This document shows positions 17,992 through 26,846 of a stretch of 64,000 nucleotides of DNA, piece by piece. The position numbers and the translations under genes were made by a program. Positions within the stretch are counted from its first letter, which is position 1; each line of letters begins with the position of its first letter. Under the pieces are notes generated by a model. It saw only the letters and a list, made by a program, of their open reading frames with translations. It was not told the DNA's origin and made no database searches. Origin of the DNA: JAICMB01 sp035295125 (lineage in GTDB: Bacteria > Acidobacteriota > Terriglobia > Bryobacterales > Bryobacteraceae); contig DATGJP010000055.1 in the NCBI GenBank assembly GCA_035295125.1, positions 1 through 64,000 on the forward strand, read 5' to 3'.

Positions 17992-20900
17992 ATGGCGTCA
18001 ATACGCATCGAGCTGTTTGGAAATCTTCAGATCGCACTCGCGACACAGGCTGTTACGTCAGTTAACACGAGCCGCCTGCAGTCCCTGCTGGTCTTTCTTG
18101 TTCTCAACGGCGAAACGCCTCAATCGCGCGAGGAACTCGCCTTCCGGTTATGGCCGGAGTCGACCGAATCGCAAGCCCGCACAAATCTGCGACAACTTCT
18201 GCATCATCTTCGCCGAGCCCTGCCGGCCGATTGCAGCCTGCTCGAATCGGATAACCAGACGGTCCGCTGGCGCCGCGACCCCATCTGTTCGATCGACGTT
18301 CTGGAGTTTGATGACGCCCTGGCACGGGCCTCGGCGGCGTCCAAGCGCGGCGATGCGGCGTCGGAGTGCCAGGCGCTCGAAGAAGCGGCACGTCTCTATC
18401 AGGACGATCTCGCACGCGGGCTCTACGATGAATGGCTGCAGCCCAAGCGCGAGCATTACCGCCAGCAACTCGCCGCTGCACTGGCCCGGCTCGCCCATCT
18501 ATATGAAAGCCGGCAGGACTATTCCGCGGCGATCCGTCACGCTGAGCGCCTGGTAGCGCAAGACCCACTGCGCGAATCCAACCATCAGCTTCTGATTCGG
18601 CTTCACTCCCGCAATCGCGACCGTGCCAGCGCCCTGCGCGCCTACCACCAGTGCATGCGTGTGCTGCGGCGTGAATTGGGCGTCGAACCAGGATTCGCGA
18701 CGCGGAACCTGTTCGAGACGATCCTGAAGTCGGAGCCCACCGAACCACCCGGCCCGGACCCGGGCGTGCCAGTCAGCTCACTTCCGATTCCCCTTATCGG
18801 ACGCAAGCAGGAATGGCATCGCTTGAATGAGTGCTGGCAGCGCGCCGTCGAGAGTCCTATCCATCTCGCCGCGATCCTGGGCGAACCCGGCATCGGCAAG
18901 TCACGCCTCGCGGACGAGTTGTGCGAATGGTGTTCTCAGCAGGGCGCCGCCGTGGCGCGATCGCGCTGTTACGCCGCCCACGGCAATCTTGCGTACGGGC
19001 CAATCGGAGAATGGCTTCGATCCGAGCCGCTGCGCGCCGCCCGTTCGCAGTTATCGCCCGTTCAACTCGTGGAACTCGCGCGTGTGTTGCCGGAGATTCT
19101 GGCCGAGAATACCGCCCTTCCCAAGCCGCAGCCGCTGACCGAGAGCTGGGAACGCCACCACTTCTTCGAATCGCTGACCGCCGTATTCGCAAGGGCTCGG
19201 AAACCGCTCTTGCTCATGATCGACGACCTGCAATGGTGCGATGAGGATTCCTTCGACTGGCTTCATTCCCTGTTTCGCTCCGATGCATCGGCTGGAGTCC
19301 TCGTGATTGGAACCGTCCGGTCGGAGGAAACCGGCCGGAACCATCCCTTCACCCGTCTACTAACCGAGCTTCGACAATCGGAGCGTGTGACCGAGCTCCC
19401 GCTGGAACCGCTCGACTACGCTGAGACCGCCGCACTGGCGGCACAGGTCTCCGATCGTCAGCTCCACAACGAAGCCTTCCATGAACTTTATCGCGCGACC
19501 AAGGGGAACCCGCTGTTCGTCGTGGAAAGCGTGCGCGCCGGCCTGCAGGCTGGCGGAGGAACCGCACCATCGCGCATTCACGCGGTGATTGCCGCGCGTT
19601 TCGCCCAGTTATCCGCCCAAGCGTACGAGCTGACGGGACTGGCTGCCACGGTGGGCCGCTCGTTCTCCTTCGATCTGCTCGCCAAGGCCACCGATTGGGA
19701 CGAGGGCAGCGTGTCCCGAGTACTAGACGAACTCTGGCAACGCCGCATCATAGAAGGCCACGGAGCCACGGAATACGATTTCACTCATGACCGCCTTCGC
19801 GAAGTCGCTTATGCCGAGCTGACTCCAGTGCGCCGGCGTTTTCTCCATCGGCGTGTCGCGCGCGCCTTGGAAGAGCTTAATGCCGCGGAACTCGACGGAA
19901 TCAGCGCGCAACTGGCCGCCCACTATCAATCCGCCGGAATGGCCGAGGAAGCCATCCAGCACTATCGCACGGCCGCGGCTGTCGCTCAGCGGCGATTCGC
20001 CGATAGCGAGGCTGCCGGCCTTTTGCGCCGGGCCTTGGGATTGTGCGGAGAATTCCCCGAAAACGCGCGGCGCGATCAGCGTGAACTCGAAGTGCTTCTG
20101 GCGCTGGGACCCGTGCTCGTCACCACTCAGGGTTACGCGACACCTGAAGTCGGAGGTACCTATGCGCGGGCCCTGGACCTCTCGCGGCGCCTGGGCGACC
20201 GCAAGCCTCTGTTTTCCGCATTGAGCGGGGCCTGGGCCTTCCACGTAGTGCGTGGGAACCTGGAGACCTCCCGTCAGTTGGCTGAGCAGTTTCTCGCTCT
20301 CGCCATCGAGGACGGCGCCGCGCCGTTGCTGATGGCCGGCAACGTTGTCACGGGAAGCAGCCTTTATCATCTCGGACAGATCGAAGCTTCCGAACGGCAC
20401 ATGAGGCAGGCGCTGACCTATGGCGTTTCTTCTCATGCCGCCGTGATACTGTTCGCAGGCCCGGACGTCGGCGTCTTCTGCCGGTCCTATCGCACTCACC
20501 TGCTGTGGCACCTCGGCCATCTCGATCAGTCTTTAGAGGAAGGGCGCCAGGCAGTCGCCGACGCGGACAAAGCGGGTGGTCCCTTCAGCCAGGCCATCGC
20601 GCTCAATTATGGGGCGATGCTGCGCCTGTTCCGGCGCGAGAGCCGAGCTGCCCTGGAATGGGCGGAAAGAGCTCTGGCGCTTTGCCAAAAGCACCATTTC
20701 GCATATTACGCCTCGATGGCCGAGATTTTGGTCGGCTGGGCATGCGCGATGGAAGGCGAACCCGAGGCCGGACTCGACCGGTTACGAAGCGGCCTGGACG
20801 CTTTAAAAGCGACCGGAGCGGAGGTTCGGCTCCCCTTGTATCATGGCCTGCTCGCGGAATGCTGCGCATTAGCAGGTCGGATGGGTGAAGCCTTGGCAAA

Positions 20901-21237
20901 TATCTCCACGGGCTTTGCCTATCAAAGCAAGAACGGCGAGCTTTGGGCGGCCGCCGATCTGTATCGCATTCAAGGCGATTTGCTGCGCGACAGCGGCAAA
21001 ACCGCTCATGCTGAAGCCGATTATCAGCGGGCACTGAAGGCCGCTCGCCAGGCCGGGACCCGTGTTTTTGAATTGCGGGCGGCGTGCCGGCTGTGCCGGC
21101 TTGCTCCGTCGAAGCAGACGCACGAGGCGCTCGAAGGTCTCTACGGCGAGTTCAAGGAGGGTTTTGACTCACCGGATCTGCGGGAAGCCCGCTCTTTGTT
21201 GGCGGGAGGCGCCTGGAACGCTGCGAACGGCTCTTGA
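17992..21237 (+). CDS. Large BTAD/AAA-ATPase/TPR transcriptional regulator
   Basis: This 1081-residue regulator has three parts. Residues 1-100 form a winged-helix DNA-binding domain with SRLQSLLVFLVLNGETPQSR. Residues 105-245 form a bacterial transcriptional activation (BTAD) domain with the ending RVLRRELGVEPG, as in SARP/AfsR proteins. From about 265 an AAA-type ATPase has Walker A GEPGIGKS at 297-304 and Walker B LLLMIDDLQW at about 406-415. Beyond residue 600 are TPR-like helical repeats. Such proteins integrate a signal through the ATPase/TPR part to activate genes. The target may be the flavoprotein gene 107 bases downstream; this is unproven. It is divergent from the sulfatase. Confidence 0.88.
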   Translation: MASIRIELFGNLQIALATQAVTSVNTSRLQSLLVFLVLNGETPQSREELAFRLWPESTESQARTNLRQLLHHLRRALPADCSLLESDNQTVRWRRDPICSIDVLEFDDALARASAASKRGDAASECQALEEAARLYQDDLARGLYDEWLQPKREHYRQQLAAALARLAHLYESRQDYSAAIRHAERLVAQDPLRESNHQLLIRLHSRNRDRASALRAYHQCMRVLRRELGVEPGFATRNLFETILKSEPTEPPGPDPGVPVSSLPIPLIGRKQEWHRLNECWQRAVESPIHLAAILGEPGIGKSRLADELCEWCSQQGAAVARSRCYAAHGNLAYGPIGEWLRSEPLRAARSQLSPVQLVELARVLPEILAENTALPKPQPLTESWERHHFFESLTAVFARARKPLLLMIDDLQWCDEDSFDWLHSLFRSDASAGVLVIGTVRSEETGRNHPFTRLLTELRQSERVTELPLEPLDYAETAALAAQVSDRQLHNEAFHELYRATKGNPLFVVESVRAGLQAGGGTAPSRIHAVIAARFAQLSAQAYELTGLAATVGRSFSFDLLAKATDWDEGSVSRVLDELWQRRIIEGHGATEYDFTHDRLREVAYAELTPVRRRFLHRRVARALEELNAAELDGISAQLAAHYQSAGMAEEAIQHYRTAAAVAQRRFADSEAAGLLRRALGLCGEFPENARRDQRELEVLLALGPVLVTTQGYATPEVGGTYARALDLSRRLGDRKPLFSALSGAWAFHVVRGNLETSRQLAEQFLALAIEDGAAPLLMAGNVVTGSSLYHLGQIEASERHMRQALTYGVSSHAAVILFAGPDVGVFCRSYRTHLLWHLGHLDQSLEEGRQAVADADKAGGPFSQAIALNYGAMLRLFRRESRAALEWAERALALCQKHHFAYYASMAEILVGWACAMEGEPEAGLDRLRSGLDALKATGAEVRLPLYHGLLAECCALAGRMGEALANISTGFAYQSKNGELWAAADLYRIQGDLLRDSGKTAHAEADYQRALKAARQAGTRVFELRAACRLCRLAPSKQTHEALEGLYGEFKEGFDSPDLREARSLLAGGAWNAANGS

Positions 21238-21343
21238 AGCCCGGCCGAACGCCTGAACCCGCAGCCACAGAACGATTGCGGAACGCCCGCCATGTCAAAT
21301 TAATAGAGCATTTCAAAAGGCAAAGAACTAAAGGAGGAAGAAT

Positions 21344-22744
21344 ATGTTACAACCCGATGCCATTGCACAGTTTCGGAGCCAGCTCAGGGGAGAATTGATC
21401 GAGCCGGAAGACGCCCGCTACGACGAGAGCCGCAAAGTTTATAACGGAATGATCGACCGTAAGCCGCGCCTGATCGCCTGCTGTGCCGACGTAGCCGATG
21501 TAATGGCAGCCATACACTTCGCCCGCGAGCAGTCGCTGCGAGTCTCGATCCGCGGCGGAGGGCATAACGCCGGCGGCCTCGGCGTGTGCGACGACGGCCT
21601 GGTCATCGATCTCTCGCTGATCCGTTACGTCCATGTGGAACCATCCTCACGAACCGTTCGGGTTGGTGGCGGTTGCATGTGGCGCGACGTCGATCACGCC
21701 ACCCACGCTTTTGGCCTGGCGGTTCCGTCCGGCATCATTTCGAGTACGGGTGTCGGAGGCTTGACCTTGGGCGGCGGGCTTGGACACTTGACGCGCAAGT
21801 ACGGCCTCACCATCGATAATTTGCTGTCCGCCGACCTGGTGCTCGCCGATGGTAGCTTTGTCGTGGCCAGCGCGGAAGAGAATAGCGACCTCTTCTGGGC
21901 CATTCGGGGAGGCGGCGGCAACTTCGGCGTCGTGACATCGTTCCTGTTCCAGGCGCATCCGGTGCACACGATTTGCGGCGGTCCGATGCTCTGGGAACTC
22001 GACCAGGCAGCCGACATCATGAAGTGGTATCGGGAATTCATCGCACAAGCGCCGGTCGAGATCACCGGTTTCTTCGCATTCATGACCGTGCCGCCGGCTC
22101 CGCCTTTCCCGGAGCATCTGCACTTCAAAAAAGTGTGCGGGGTGATCTGGTGCTACACGGGTCAGTTGGAGGAAGGCAACCAGATCCTGCAGACGATTCG
22201 AAGCTATCGGCCGCCCGCGTTCGACTTCTTCGTGCCCATGCCATTCCCGATGCTGCAAGGGATGGTGGATGGGCTTTATCCTCCCGGTCTGCAGTGGTAC
22301 TGGAAAGCCGATTTTGTGAACGAGCTCAGCGACGAGGCCATCGCCCTGCACCTGGAACACGGGGCAAAGCTGCCGACCATGCATTCGACGATGCATCTTT
22401 ATCCGATCGATGGTGCGGCGCATCGCGTAGGTGCGGACGAGACACCGTGGAGTTATCGTGACGCGCGCTGGAGCCAAGTTATCGTTGGCGTCGATCCGGA
22501 TCCCGCCAATCGCGAGAGAATCTCGCAATGGGCTAAGGACTACTGGGACGCTCTCCATCCGTATGGCGCCGGCGGAGCCTATGTCAATTTCATGATGGAA
22601 GAGGGAGAGGATCGGATTCGGGCGACATACCGCGGCAACTATCCTCGGCTGGCTAGTATCAAAGCGAAATACGATCCAGGCAACTTCTTCAGTGTGAATC
22701 AGAACATCCGTCCGGATTCCAGGGCAGCGGCGCAGAACGTGTAG
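21344..22744 (+). CDS. FAD-linked oxidoreductase, berberine-bridge-enzyme type
   Basis: This 466-residue protein has the PCMH-type FAD domain with the RGGGHN motif, whose His74 is the expected covalent FAD attachment residue. TGVGGLTLGGGLGHLTRKYGL follows; the Cys found there in bicovalent enzymes is absent, so flavin is probably bound through His only. The C-terminal BBE motif is YVNFMMEEGEDRIRATY plus YDPGNFFSVNQNI. These enzymes oxidise sugars or secondary metabolites with O2. A strong ribosome site, AAAGGAGGAAG, precedes the ATG. No secretion signal is visible. The upstream BTAD regulator is a plausible controller. Confidence 0.88.
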   Translation: MLQPDAIAQFRSQLRGELIEPEDARYDESRKVYNGMIDRKPRLIACCADVADVMAAIHFAREQSLRVSIRGGGHNAGGLGVCDDGLVIDLSLIRYVHVEPSSRTVRVGGGCMWRDVDHATHAFGLAVPSGIISSTGVGGLTLGGGLGHLTRKYGLTIDNLLSADLVLADGSFVVASAEENSDLFWAIRGGGGNFGVVTSFLFQAHPVHTICGGPMLWELDQAADIMKWYREFIAQAPVEITGFFAFMTVPPAPPFPEHLHFKKVCGVIWCYTGQLEEGNQILQTIRSYRPPAFDFFVPMPFPMLQGMVDGLYPPGLQWYWKADFVNELSDEAIALHLEHGAKLPTMHSTMHLYPIDGAAHRVGADETPWSYRDARWSQVIVGVDPDPANRERISQWAKDYWDALHPYGAGGAYVNFMMEEGEDRIRATYRGNYPRLASIKAKYDPGNFFSVNQNIRPDSRAAAQNV

Positions 22745-22761
22745 ATGAGATACTTTGAGCC

Positions 22762-23112
22762 ATGGAGCGGGCAGTACCAATTTTTCCCGCGGAAGACCTG
22801 GCCATTGCGAAGGCGTTCTACGTTGATAAGCTCGGCTTCCATGTAACGTTCGAGGCGTCTGAGGATGGGCACGCGGGACTACTCGGCGTGGTCCGGGGGA
22901 CAATCGAGATTACCCTCGATTGTCCGATGCAGGGTCATGGGCGGAATGCGTGCGTCGCGCTGCATGTGGATGATGTCGACGCGTACTACGCCGAATGGAG
23001 CACGAAGGTCGACGTTCTTCGGGCGCCGAAAGACGAAGAGTGGGGCGCCCGAACGTTCGACTTGCTCGATCCTAGCGGGAACACCATCTTTGTCATGGGA
23101 CCGACAGGCTGA
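22762..23112 (+). CDS. VOC superfamily protein (glyoxalase/bleomycin-resistance fold)
   Basis: This 116-residue protein has the pattern of a single VOC domain: VPIFPAEDLAIAKAFYVDKLGF at the start, VALHVDDVDAYYAEW in the middle and TFDLLDPSGNTIFVMGP at the end. The small size matches antibiotic-binding or dioxygenase-like VOC proteins that dimerise. It lies 17 bases after the flavoprotein stop and is probably co-transcribed with it. The ligand is unknown. Confidence 0.83.
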   Translation: MERAVPIFPAEDLAIAKAFYVDKLGFHVTFEASEDGHAGLLGVVRGTIEITLDCPMQGHGRNACVALHVDDVDAYYAEWSTKVDVLRAPKDEEWGARTFDLLDPSGNTIFVMGPTG

Positions 23113-23127
23113 AGCCCAATGCCACTC

Positions 23128-23281
23128 AGTTTTCTTAGTGGTGAGGCGGGTTTCAAACCCGCCGCAGGTTGCAAACCTGCCTGACATCCGCTGCGTCCAA
23201 GGGGCATTTGGGCTGAAGTCTGTCCCACCATGCCCAACAATTGATTTCGTTGGTGGGGCAGGCGGTTTCGGCCTGCCCTTT
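23128..23281. repeat. Composite of hairpins and REP-like palindrome, copy C
   Basis: Three inverted repeats are packed together between convergent genes. GGCGGGTTT-C-AAACCCGCC (23145-23163) is immediately followed by GCAGGTT-GCA-AACCTGC (23164-23180). The REP-like GGGCAGGCGGTTTCGGCCTGCCC lies at 23256-23278. CCCACCA near 23225 can pair with TGGTGGG near 23250, enclosing an AT-richer loop. No T tract marks a classical terminator, though the hairpins might act as one in both directions. Confidence 0.7.
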
Positions 23282-23293
23282 CGTTCAAACCGG

Positions 23294-23869
23294 TTACTCC
23301 GGCTTGGAAAGTCTTAAGAGGTACTCCAACTCCGCCCGTTTCTTTCGCCGGTACCACACCATGAGCCCTGCGAACACGATGGTGAATAGCCACGTGATGT
23401 CGATCTCAAGCGATCCAAAAAGCAGCCACGTCAGCAAAGGCCGTTGACCGCGAATGTCGTGTTGATAAATCCATGCCAGGCAGAACACAATCTCCGTCAC
23501 GAACAGCACGACTCCGAATCGAACGGCCGCCAGGCGGCCTCGGCAGCGGCGGATGGAGAGGTCTATAAACGCGGCCGTATCCATTGCCGACGGCGACCAG
23601 TTGCGGTGGTTCACCCACAGCGTGAATGCCCATGCCGCAGCGATAAACACCCATGTCATTCCCGCCAGCACGAACATATCGGTTTGCGGCGATCGCGCGG
23701 CTGCCCAGATCACTCCGCCCCCGATCACCAACGTCACCAGCAAATCGCCGACGAGCGCCGCTTTCATCCACCGCGTCTGCCGCTCCACACGCCGCCGCAA
23801 GTCCACCGGCAGGGCGGTCTCCGACTGCCACTGCTCCCGCCAGCTTTCCAATTCCGCGTCGATGTTCAT
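23294..23869 (-). CDS. Four-helix membrane protein, candidate anti-sigma partner
   Basis: I do not recognise this 191-residue protein as a named family. It starts with about 35 charged residues (MNIDAELESWREQWQSE) likely facing the cytoplasm. About four hydrophobic helices follow (ALVGDLLVTLVIGGGVIWA, VLAGMTWVFIAAAWAF, FGVVLFVTEIVFCLAW and ITWLFTIVFAGLMVW), and it ends in a basic tail. Its ATG overlaps the stop of the ECF sigma gene (ATGA), the usual place of an anti-sigma factor. It lacks the HxxxCxxC zinc motif of ZAS-type anti-sigmas. Anti-sigma function is therefore inferred from position and from the short cytoplasmic N-terminus only. Confidence 0.7.
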   Translation of the reverse strand: MNIDAELESWREQWQSETALPVDLRRRVERQTRWMKAALVGDLLVTLVIGGGVIWAAARSPQTDMFVLAGMTWVFIAAAWAFTLWVNHRNWSPSAMDTAAFIDLSIRRCRGRLAAVRFGVVLFVTEIVFCLAWIYQHDIRGQRPLLTWLLFGSLEIDITWLFTIVFAGLMVWYRRKKRAELEYLLRLSKPE

Positions 23870-24429
23870 TTTCGTTTCTCCAGCGACTCGCGCAGCATCT
23901 GTCGTGCCCTCGTCAATCGCGCTCCGACATTCGATTCCGAAATGCCGAGCACGTCGGCGATCTCTCCGTATCCCAACCCCTCGAGCGTCAGCATGATGAC
24001 CTGCCGGTACACGATCGGCAGGTGATGAATCGCCGCTCGGAGGCGCTCTGCCTGCTGCTCTCGGGCCAGGCCCGATTCCGGATCAGGCCCGGGATCGGGC
24101 GCTTCGATCTCGTCGCTCGACCCCGCCCTTTGAGAGCGCCACCGCGAGAGATAGGCGATCCCGCGATTGTGCGCGATGCGATACAGGAACGTGCGTTCCG
24201 AGCATTCGCCCCGAAATCGCGGCAGAGCCTGCCAGATCGCGATGGCAATCTCCTGAAGCAGGTCATCGCGGTCGTGCGCGGTGTTCGTGTAGCTGGCGGC
24301 CAGGCGGGACAGTGCCGGTCCATGCGCCGCCAGCATGCGATCGAACTTTTCATCCCGCGCCGCGCGGTCCAAGATAGTGGATGATCCCACATCGAACCTG
24401 GCGGTGTCAGTTCCCGTAAATGATCTCAT
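23866..24429 (-). CDS. ECF-type RNA polymerase sigma factor
   Basis: This 187-residue sigma-70 family protein has region 2 (HDRDDLLQEIAIAIWQALPR and RTFLYRIAHNRGIAYL) and region 4 (LPIVYRQVIMLTLEGLGY followed by ADVLGISESNVGARLTRARQ). The size is typical for ECF factors. It lies downstream of an ABC exporter operon, overlapping the permease end by 23 bases from the ATG at 24429. An alternative GTG at 24390 would avoid the overlap. It is coupled to a membrane protein gene that may anchor or inhibit it. The promoters it serves are not apparent. Confidence 0.88.
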   Translation of the reverse strand: MRSFTGTDTARFDVGSSTILDRAARDEKFDRMLAAHGPALSRLAASYTNTAHDRDDLLQEIAIAIWQALPRFRGECSERTFLYRIAHNRGIAYLSRWRSQRAGSSDEIEAPDPGPDPESGLAREQQAERLRAAIHHLPIVYRQVIMLTLEGLGYGEIADVLGISESNVGARLTRARQMLRESLEKRK

Positions 24430-25171
24430 CGCGCCGGAGCCGGTTCGCGGCGAACATCAGGAAAAGCGCGGCGACTGCCACAGTTCCCAAGCCTAGCGCC
24501 AGGGTCTGAATCAGATGCGCCTCCTTGCCGCTCATGAGTTGCTGAAGTTCAAAGAGTTGTCCGGTGACAGGGAAGAAATGCAGCCAATCCTGCGCCGCCT
24601 TGGGATAGAACACCAGGAACATGCCGACGCCCATGGGAAGAAACACGACCAGCGACAGATAGGTCTGTGCTTCTTTCACCGCCCGGCAGACGGTCGAGAT
24701 CAGAAATTGCAGCGACGCCGCGAACAGCGCGAGGGGAAGAATTCCCAGCGCTAAAGGGACCAGCACCTGCGGCCACTGCATCGCAGGCTCCAGACCGGCG
24801 AAACCGGCCAGGTTCACGATCAAGCCGATAACCGCGAAGAAGCTGACCGCCAGCCATTTCCCGACGGCGATAGCGATGCGGCTTACAGGACTGAGTAGCA
24901 GCGGAAGCAACGATCGCCGCTCCCGTTCTCCGGCCACCGTGTCCATCGCAATGTTCATTCCTCCGACGAATGCGGCCACCAGCGTGAAAACGGACATCAT
25001 GGCTATGAGAACGGCCGCTCCGTCGCCGGAATCCGGCCGCGCGGTCAGCGAGACCAGCCGCACAACCATGGGTCCCATCAGCGCATACACCAACGCGGAA
25101 ACCATCGACCGGACGTCTCGGAAGGCGTCGAGAATTTCTTTTTGAGCGATAACGAACGATTGTGTCAGCAT
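24407..25171 (-). CDS. ABC-2 type transporter permease (NatB-like)
   Basis: This 254-residue membrane protein has about six hydrophobic segments and a typical ABC-2 start (QSFVIAQKEILDAFRDVRS). The core GERERRSLLPLLLSPVSR matches NatB-like permeases, in which the cytoplasmic G-E-R-E-R segment contacts the ATPase. The ATG at 25171 overlaps the ATPase gene stop by 7 bases; the frame is open further upstream, but that extension lies inside the ATPase gene. With the adjacent ATPase it should form an exporter for ions, lipids or a small compound. The substrate is unknown. Confidence 0.85.
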   Translation of the reverse strand: MLTQSFVIAQKEILDAFRDVRSMVSALVYALMGPMVVRLVSLTARPDSGDGAAVLIAMMSVFTLVAAFVGGMNIAMDTVAGERERRSLLPLLLSPVSRIAIAVGKWLAVSFFAVIGLIVNLAGFAGLEPAMQWPQVLVPLALGILPLALFAASLQFLISTVCRAVKEAQTYLSLVVFLPMGVGMFLVFYPKAAQDWLHFFPVTGQLFELQQLMSGKEAHLIQTLALGLGTVAVAALFLMFAANRLRRDEIIYGN

Positions 25172-25851
25172 AATTTGAGAAACGCCTCCTCCTCGCAGAT
25201 TTCCGCGGGTGAGCCATTCGCCACGACGCTGCCGTGAGAGATCACCGCGACGTTGTCGCATAGCGCTCGAACCTCCTCCAGCACATGGCTTGAGAAGATG
25301 ATGCACGTTCCCTCGTCGCGCAACCGCCGCAACAATTCGCGCAGCGAGCGAACGCTTGGTACATCGAGTCCGTTGGTAGGCTCATCCAGGATGAGGTTGC
25401 GGGGAGAGTGCAGAATGGCGCGGCCCAGTGCCGTTTTCATGCGTTCGCCTTGTGAGAAACCGGCTGTGCGCCGGTCGGCGATTGCTTCCATGCCCAGTGT
25501 CGAGACGACTTCATCGACTCGTCGTGCGAGCAGTGCGGGCTCCATTCCGCGCAGTTTGCCGAAGTAGGCGAGGTTCTCGCGGACCGTAAGCCGCGAATAG
25601 ATGCCGATGTGGTCGAGAAGGGCGCCGATGCGGCGGCGCCGGTCGAGGTCGTCATCCGGGGGTGCATCGTCGACGGCAATCGATCCCCCGCTGGGTGTCA
25701 ATACGCCGCAGATCATGCGCAGCGTGGTGGTCTTTCCGGCGCCGTTGGCGCCCAGCAAGCCGGTAATGGCCCGGTCGGGTGCCTCGAAAGACACCCGCTT
25801 CACTACCGGCCGGCGGTCAAATGTTTTGGCAAGTTCCTGAACTCTAATCAT
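25165..25851 (-). CDS. ABC transporter ATP-binding protein (NatA-like)
   Basis: This 228-residue ATPase has Walker A GANGAGKTT at residues 34-42, a degenerate signature FSQGE in place of LSGGQ, Walker B NLILDEPTNGLD and the switch His in IIFSSHVLEEV. The family couples ATP hydrolysis to ABC-2 permeases. It is the first gene of a four-gene minus-strand operon with the permease, an ECF sigma factor and a membrane protein, all overlapping. That arrangement suggests the exporter, the sigma factor and its probable regulator are one functional module. Confidence 0.9.
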   Translation of the reverse strand: MIRVQELAKTFDRRPVVKRVSFEAPDRAITGLLGANGAGKTTTLRMICGVLTPSGGSIAVDDAPPDDDLDRRRRIGALLDHIGIYSRLTVRENLAYFGKLRGMEPALLARRVDEVVSTLGMEAIADRRTAGFSQGERMKTALGRAILHSPRNLILDEPTNGLDVPSVRSLRELLRRLRDEGTCIIFSSHVLEEVRALCDNVAVISHGSVVANGSPAEICEEEAFLKLC

Positions 25852-25909
25852 GGCGTCTGCACTGGTAGTACAGACGCACTAAGCTTCCTTACAAAAAATC
25901 AGCAGCGAC

Positions 25910-26449
25910 TTAACTCTTCGCGGCAGTCACGCCCGCATTGTTGAGCGTGCTCTGAATTATCGAAACCGGATTCAGCGACTCATTTTGTGAGTCGTCGGTC
26001 TGTTGTTGTAACGCGGAAACAAGCTGGCTCGCTTTGTCGTCGCCGTCATTGTCATTGGCCCGGTGCGCGCCATGATGCCGAGAATGCCCGCCGGCCGCTT
26101 GCGCCAGGTTCTGAAGGTTAGGAAGCTGGCCGGACTTCGATGCATCCGTGAAATCGGACGCCAGGGCCGACAACTGCTTCGCCGCAGTCGAATTCCCCTG
26201 GGACTGCGCCGCCTGCGACGCCTTTTCCAGGTTCGTCGCGATCTGTTGCGTTACCTCTTTGTATTTCGTGGGATCAGATTTCTGAAGGCTGGACAGTGAG
26301 TTCATCATCTGCCCGAGTGTCGAAATTTGGGCCTGGTCCGTAGTCTTCGAGAGCGAATGGGTGGATGTCAGCCCAGTGCCTTGCAATGCGGTACTAAGAA
26401 CCGATTGCAGATAACTGCTGGAGAGACTGCTTGTGGGACTGATGCTCAT
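25910..26449 (-). CDS. Ser/Gln-rich protein of unknown function
   Basis: I do not recognise this 179-residue protein. The sequence is rich in Ser, Thr, Gln and Ala with little hydrophobic content. It opens with SISPTSSLSSSYLQSVLS and has likely helical stretches (MMNSLSSLQKSDPTKYKEV, NLEKASQAAQSQGNSTAAK). A His/Asp-rich linker (HSRHHGAHRANDNDGDD) precedes a second helical part. No signal peptide or membrane segment is visible. The ATG is preceded by GAGAGGAAATC, a good ribosome site, which supports translation. It is divergent from the small gene at 26498. The composition resembles secreted or surface-associated helper proteins, but no function can be assigned. Confidence 0.65.
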   Translation of the reverse strand: MSISPTSSLSSSYLQSVLSTALQGTGLTSTHSLSKTTDQAQISTLGQMMNSLSSLQKSDPTKYKEVTQQIATNLEKASQAAQSQGNSTAAKQLSALASDFTDASKSGQLPNLQNLAQAAGGHSRHHGAHRANDNDGDDKASQLVSALQQQTDDSQNESLNPVSIIQSTLNNAGVTAAKS

Positions 26450-26497
26450 GATTTCCTCTTCGGCAAGCCGGTCCAGACTGTTAGAATTTGTCGACCC

Positions 26498-26845
26498 ATG
26501 GAATTAAGAGCCTATCGCGACTCCTGGCCACCGGATGACCCCCACGCCAACTTTAAAGCCGAGGTCGCCAATTACACTACCTCCGATCCGCTGCCCACCT
26601 TATCCCGGCTGAGTGCGGGTACTGGTATTCCCGTCGATTGCCTCATCCGTTACGTACTTGTGAAATGGGCCGCTTCCGGTTCGGAAGCCATGATGGCCAT
26701 GGGTCCTATCGTCTTCGAGCAGATGGCCGCCATCATCGCGAAGGCTGAGGCCTCGGGCGACGATGCCGCGCGGGTTGAAGCGTACCACGCTCTTAGCCAG
26801 ATCATCGCCTGGCTTGGAAAAGGTCCGGGAGACGGCCGCGACTAG
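26498..26845 (+). CDS. Small conserved protein, possibly DUF6027-like
   Basis: This 115-residue acidic-helical protein begins MELRAYRDSWPPDD and carries the segment TTSDPLPTLSRLSAGTGIPV, then RYVLVKWAASGSEAMMAMGP. The pattern reminds me of the actinobacterial DUF6027 family, though this is from memory and weak. It has no signal peptide. It ends two bases before the kynureninase-like gene starts, so both are probably translated from one message. It may be an accessory protein of that enzyme, which is inference from spacing alone. Confidence 0.72.
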   Translation: MELRAYRDSWPPDDPHANFKAEVANYTTSDPLPTLSRLSAGTGIPVDCLIRYVLVKWAASGSEAMMAMGPIVFEQMAAIIAKAEASGDDAARVEAYHALSQIIAWLGKGPGDGRD

Positions 26846-26846
26846 A

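Noticed and set aside
21647..22903. Long antisense frame opposite the FAD-linked oxidoreductase
   Set aside because: The sequence is composition-like (His/Arg-rich) and has no motif, while the plus strand has a complete conserved enzyme.
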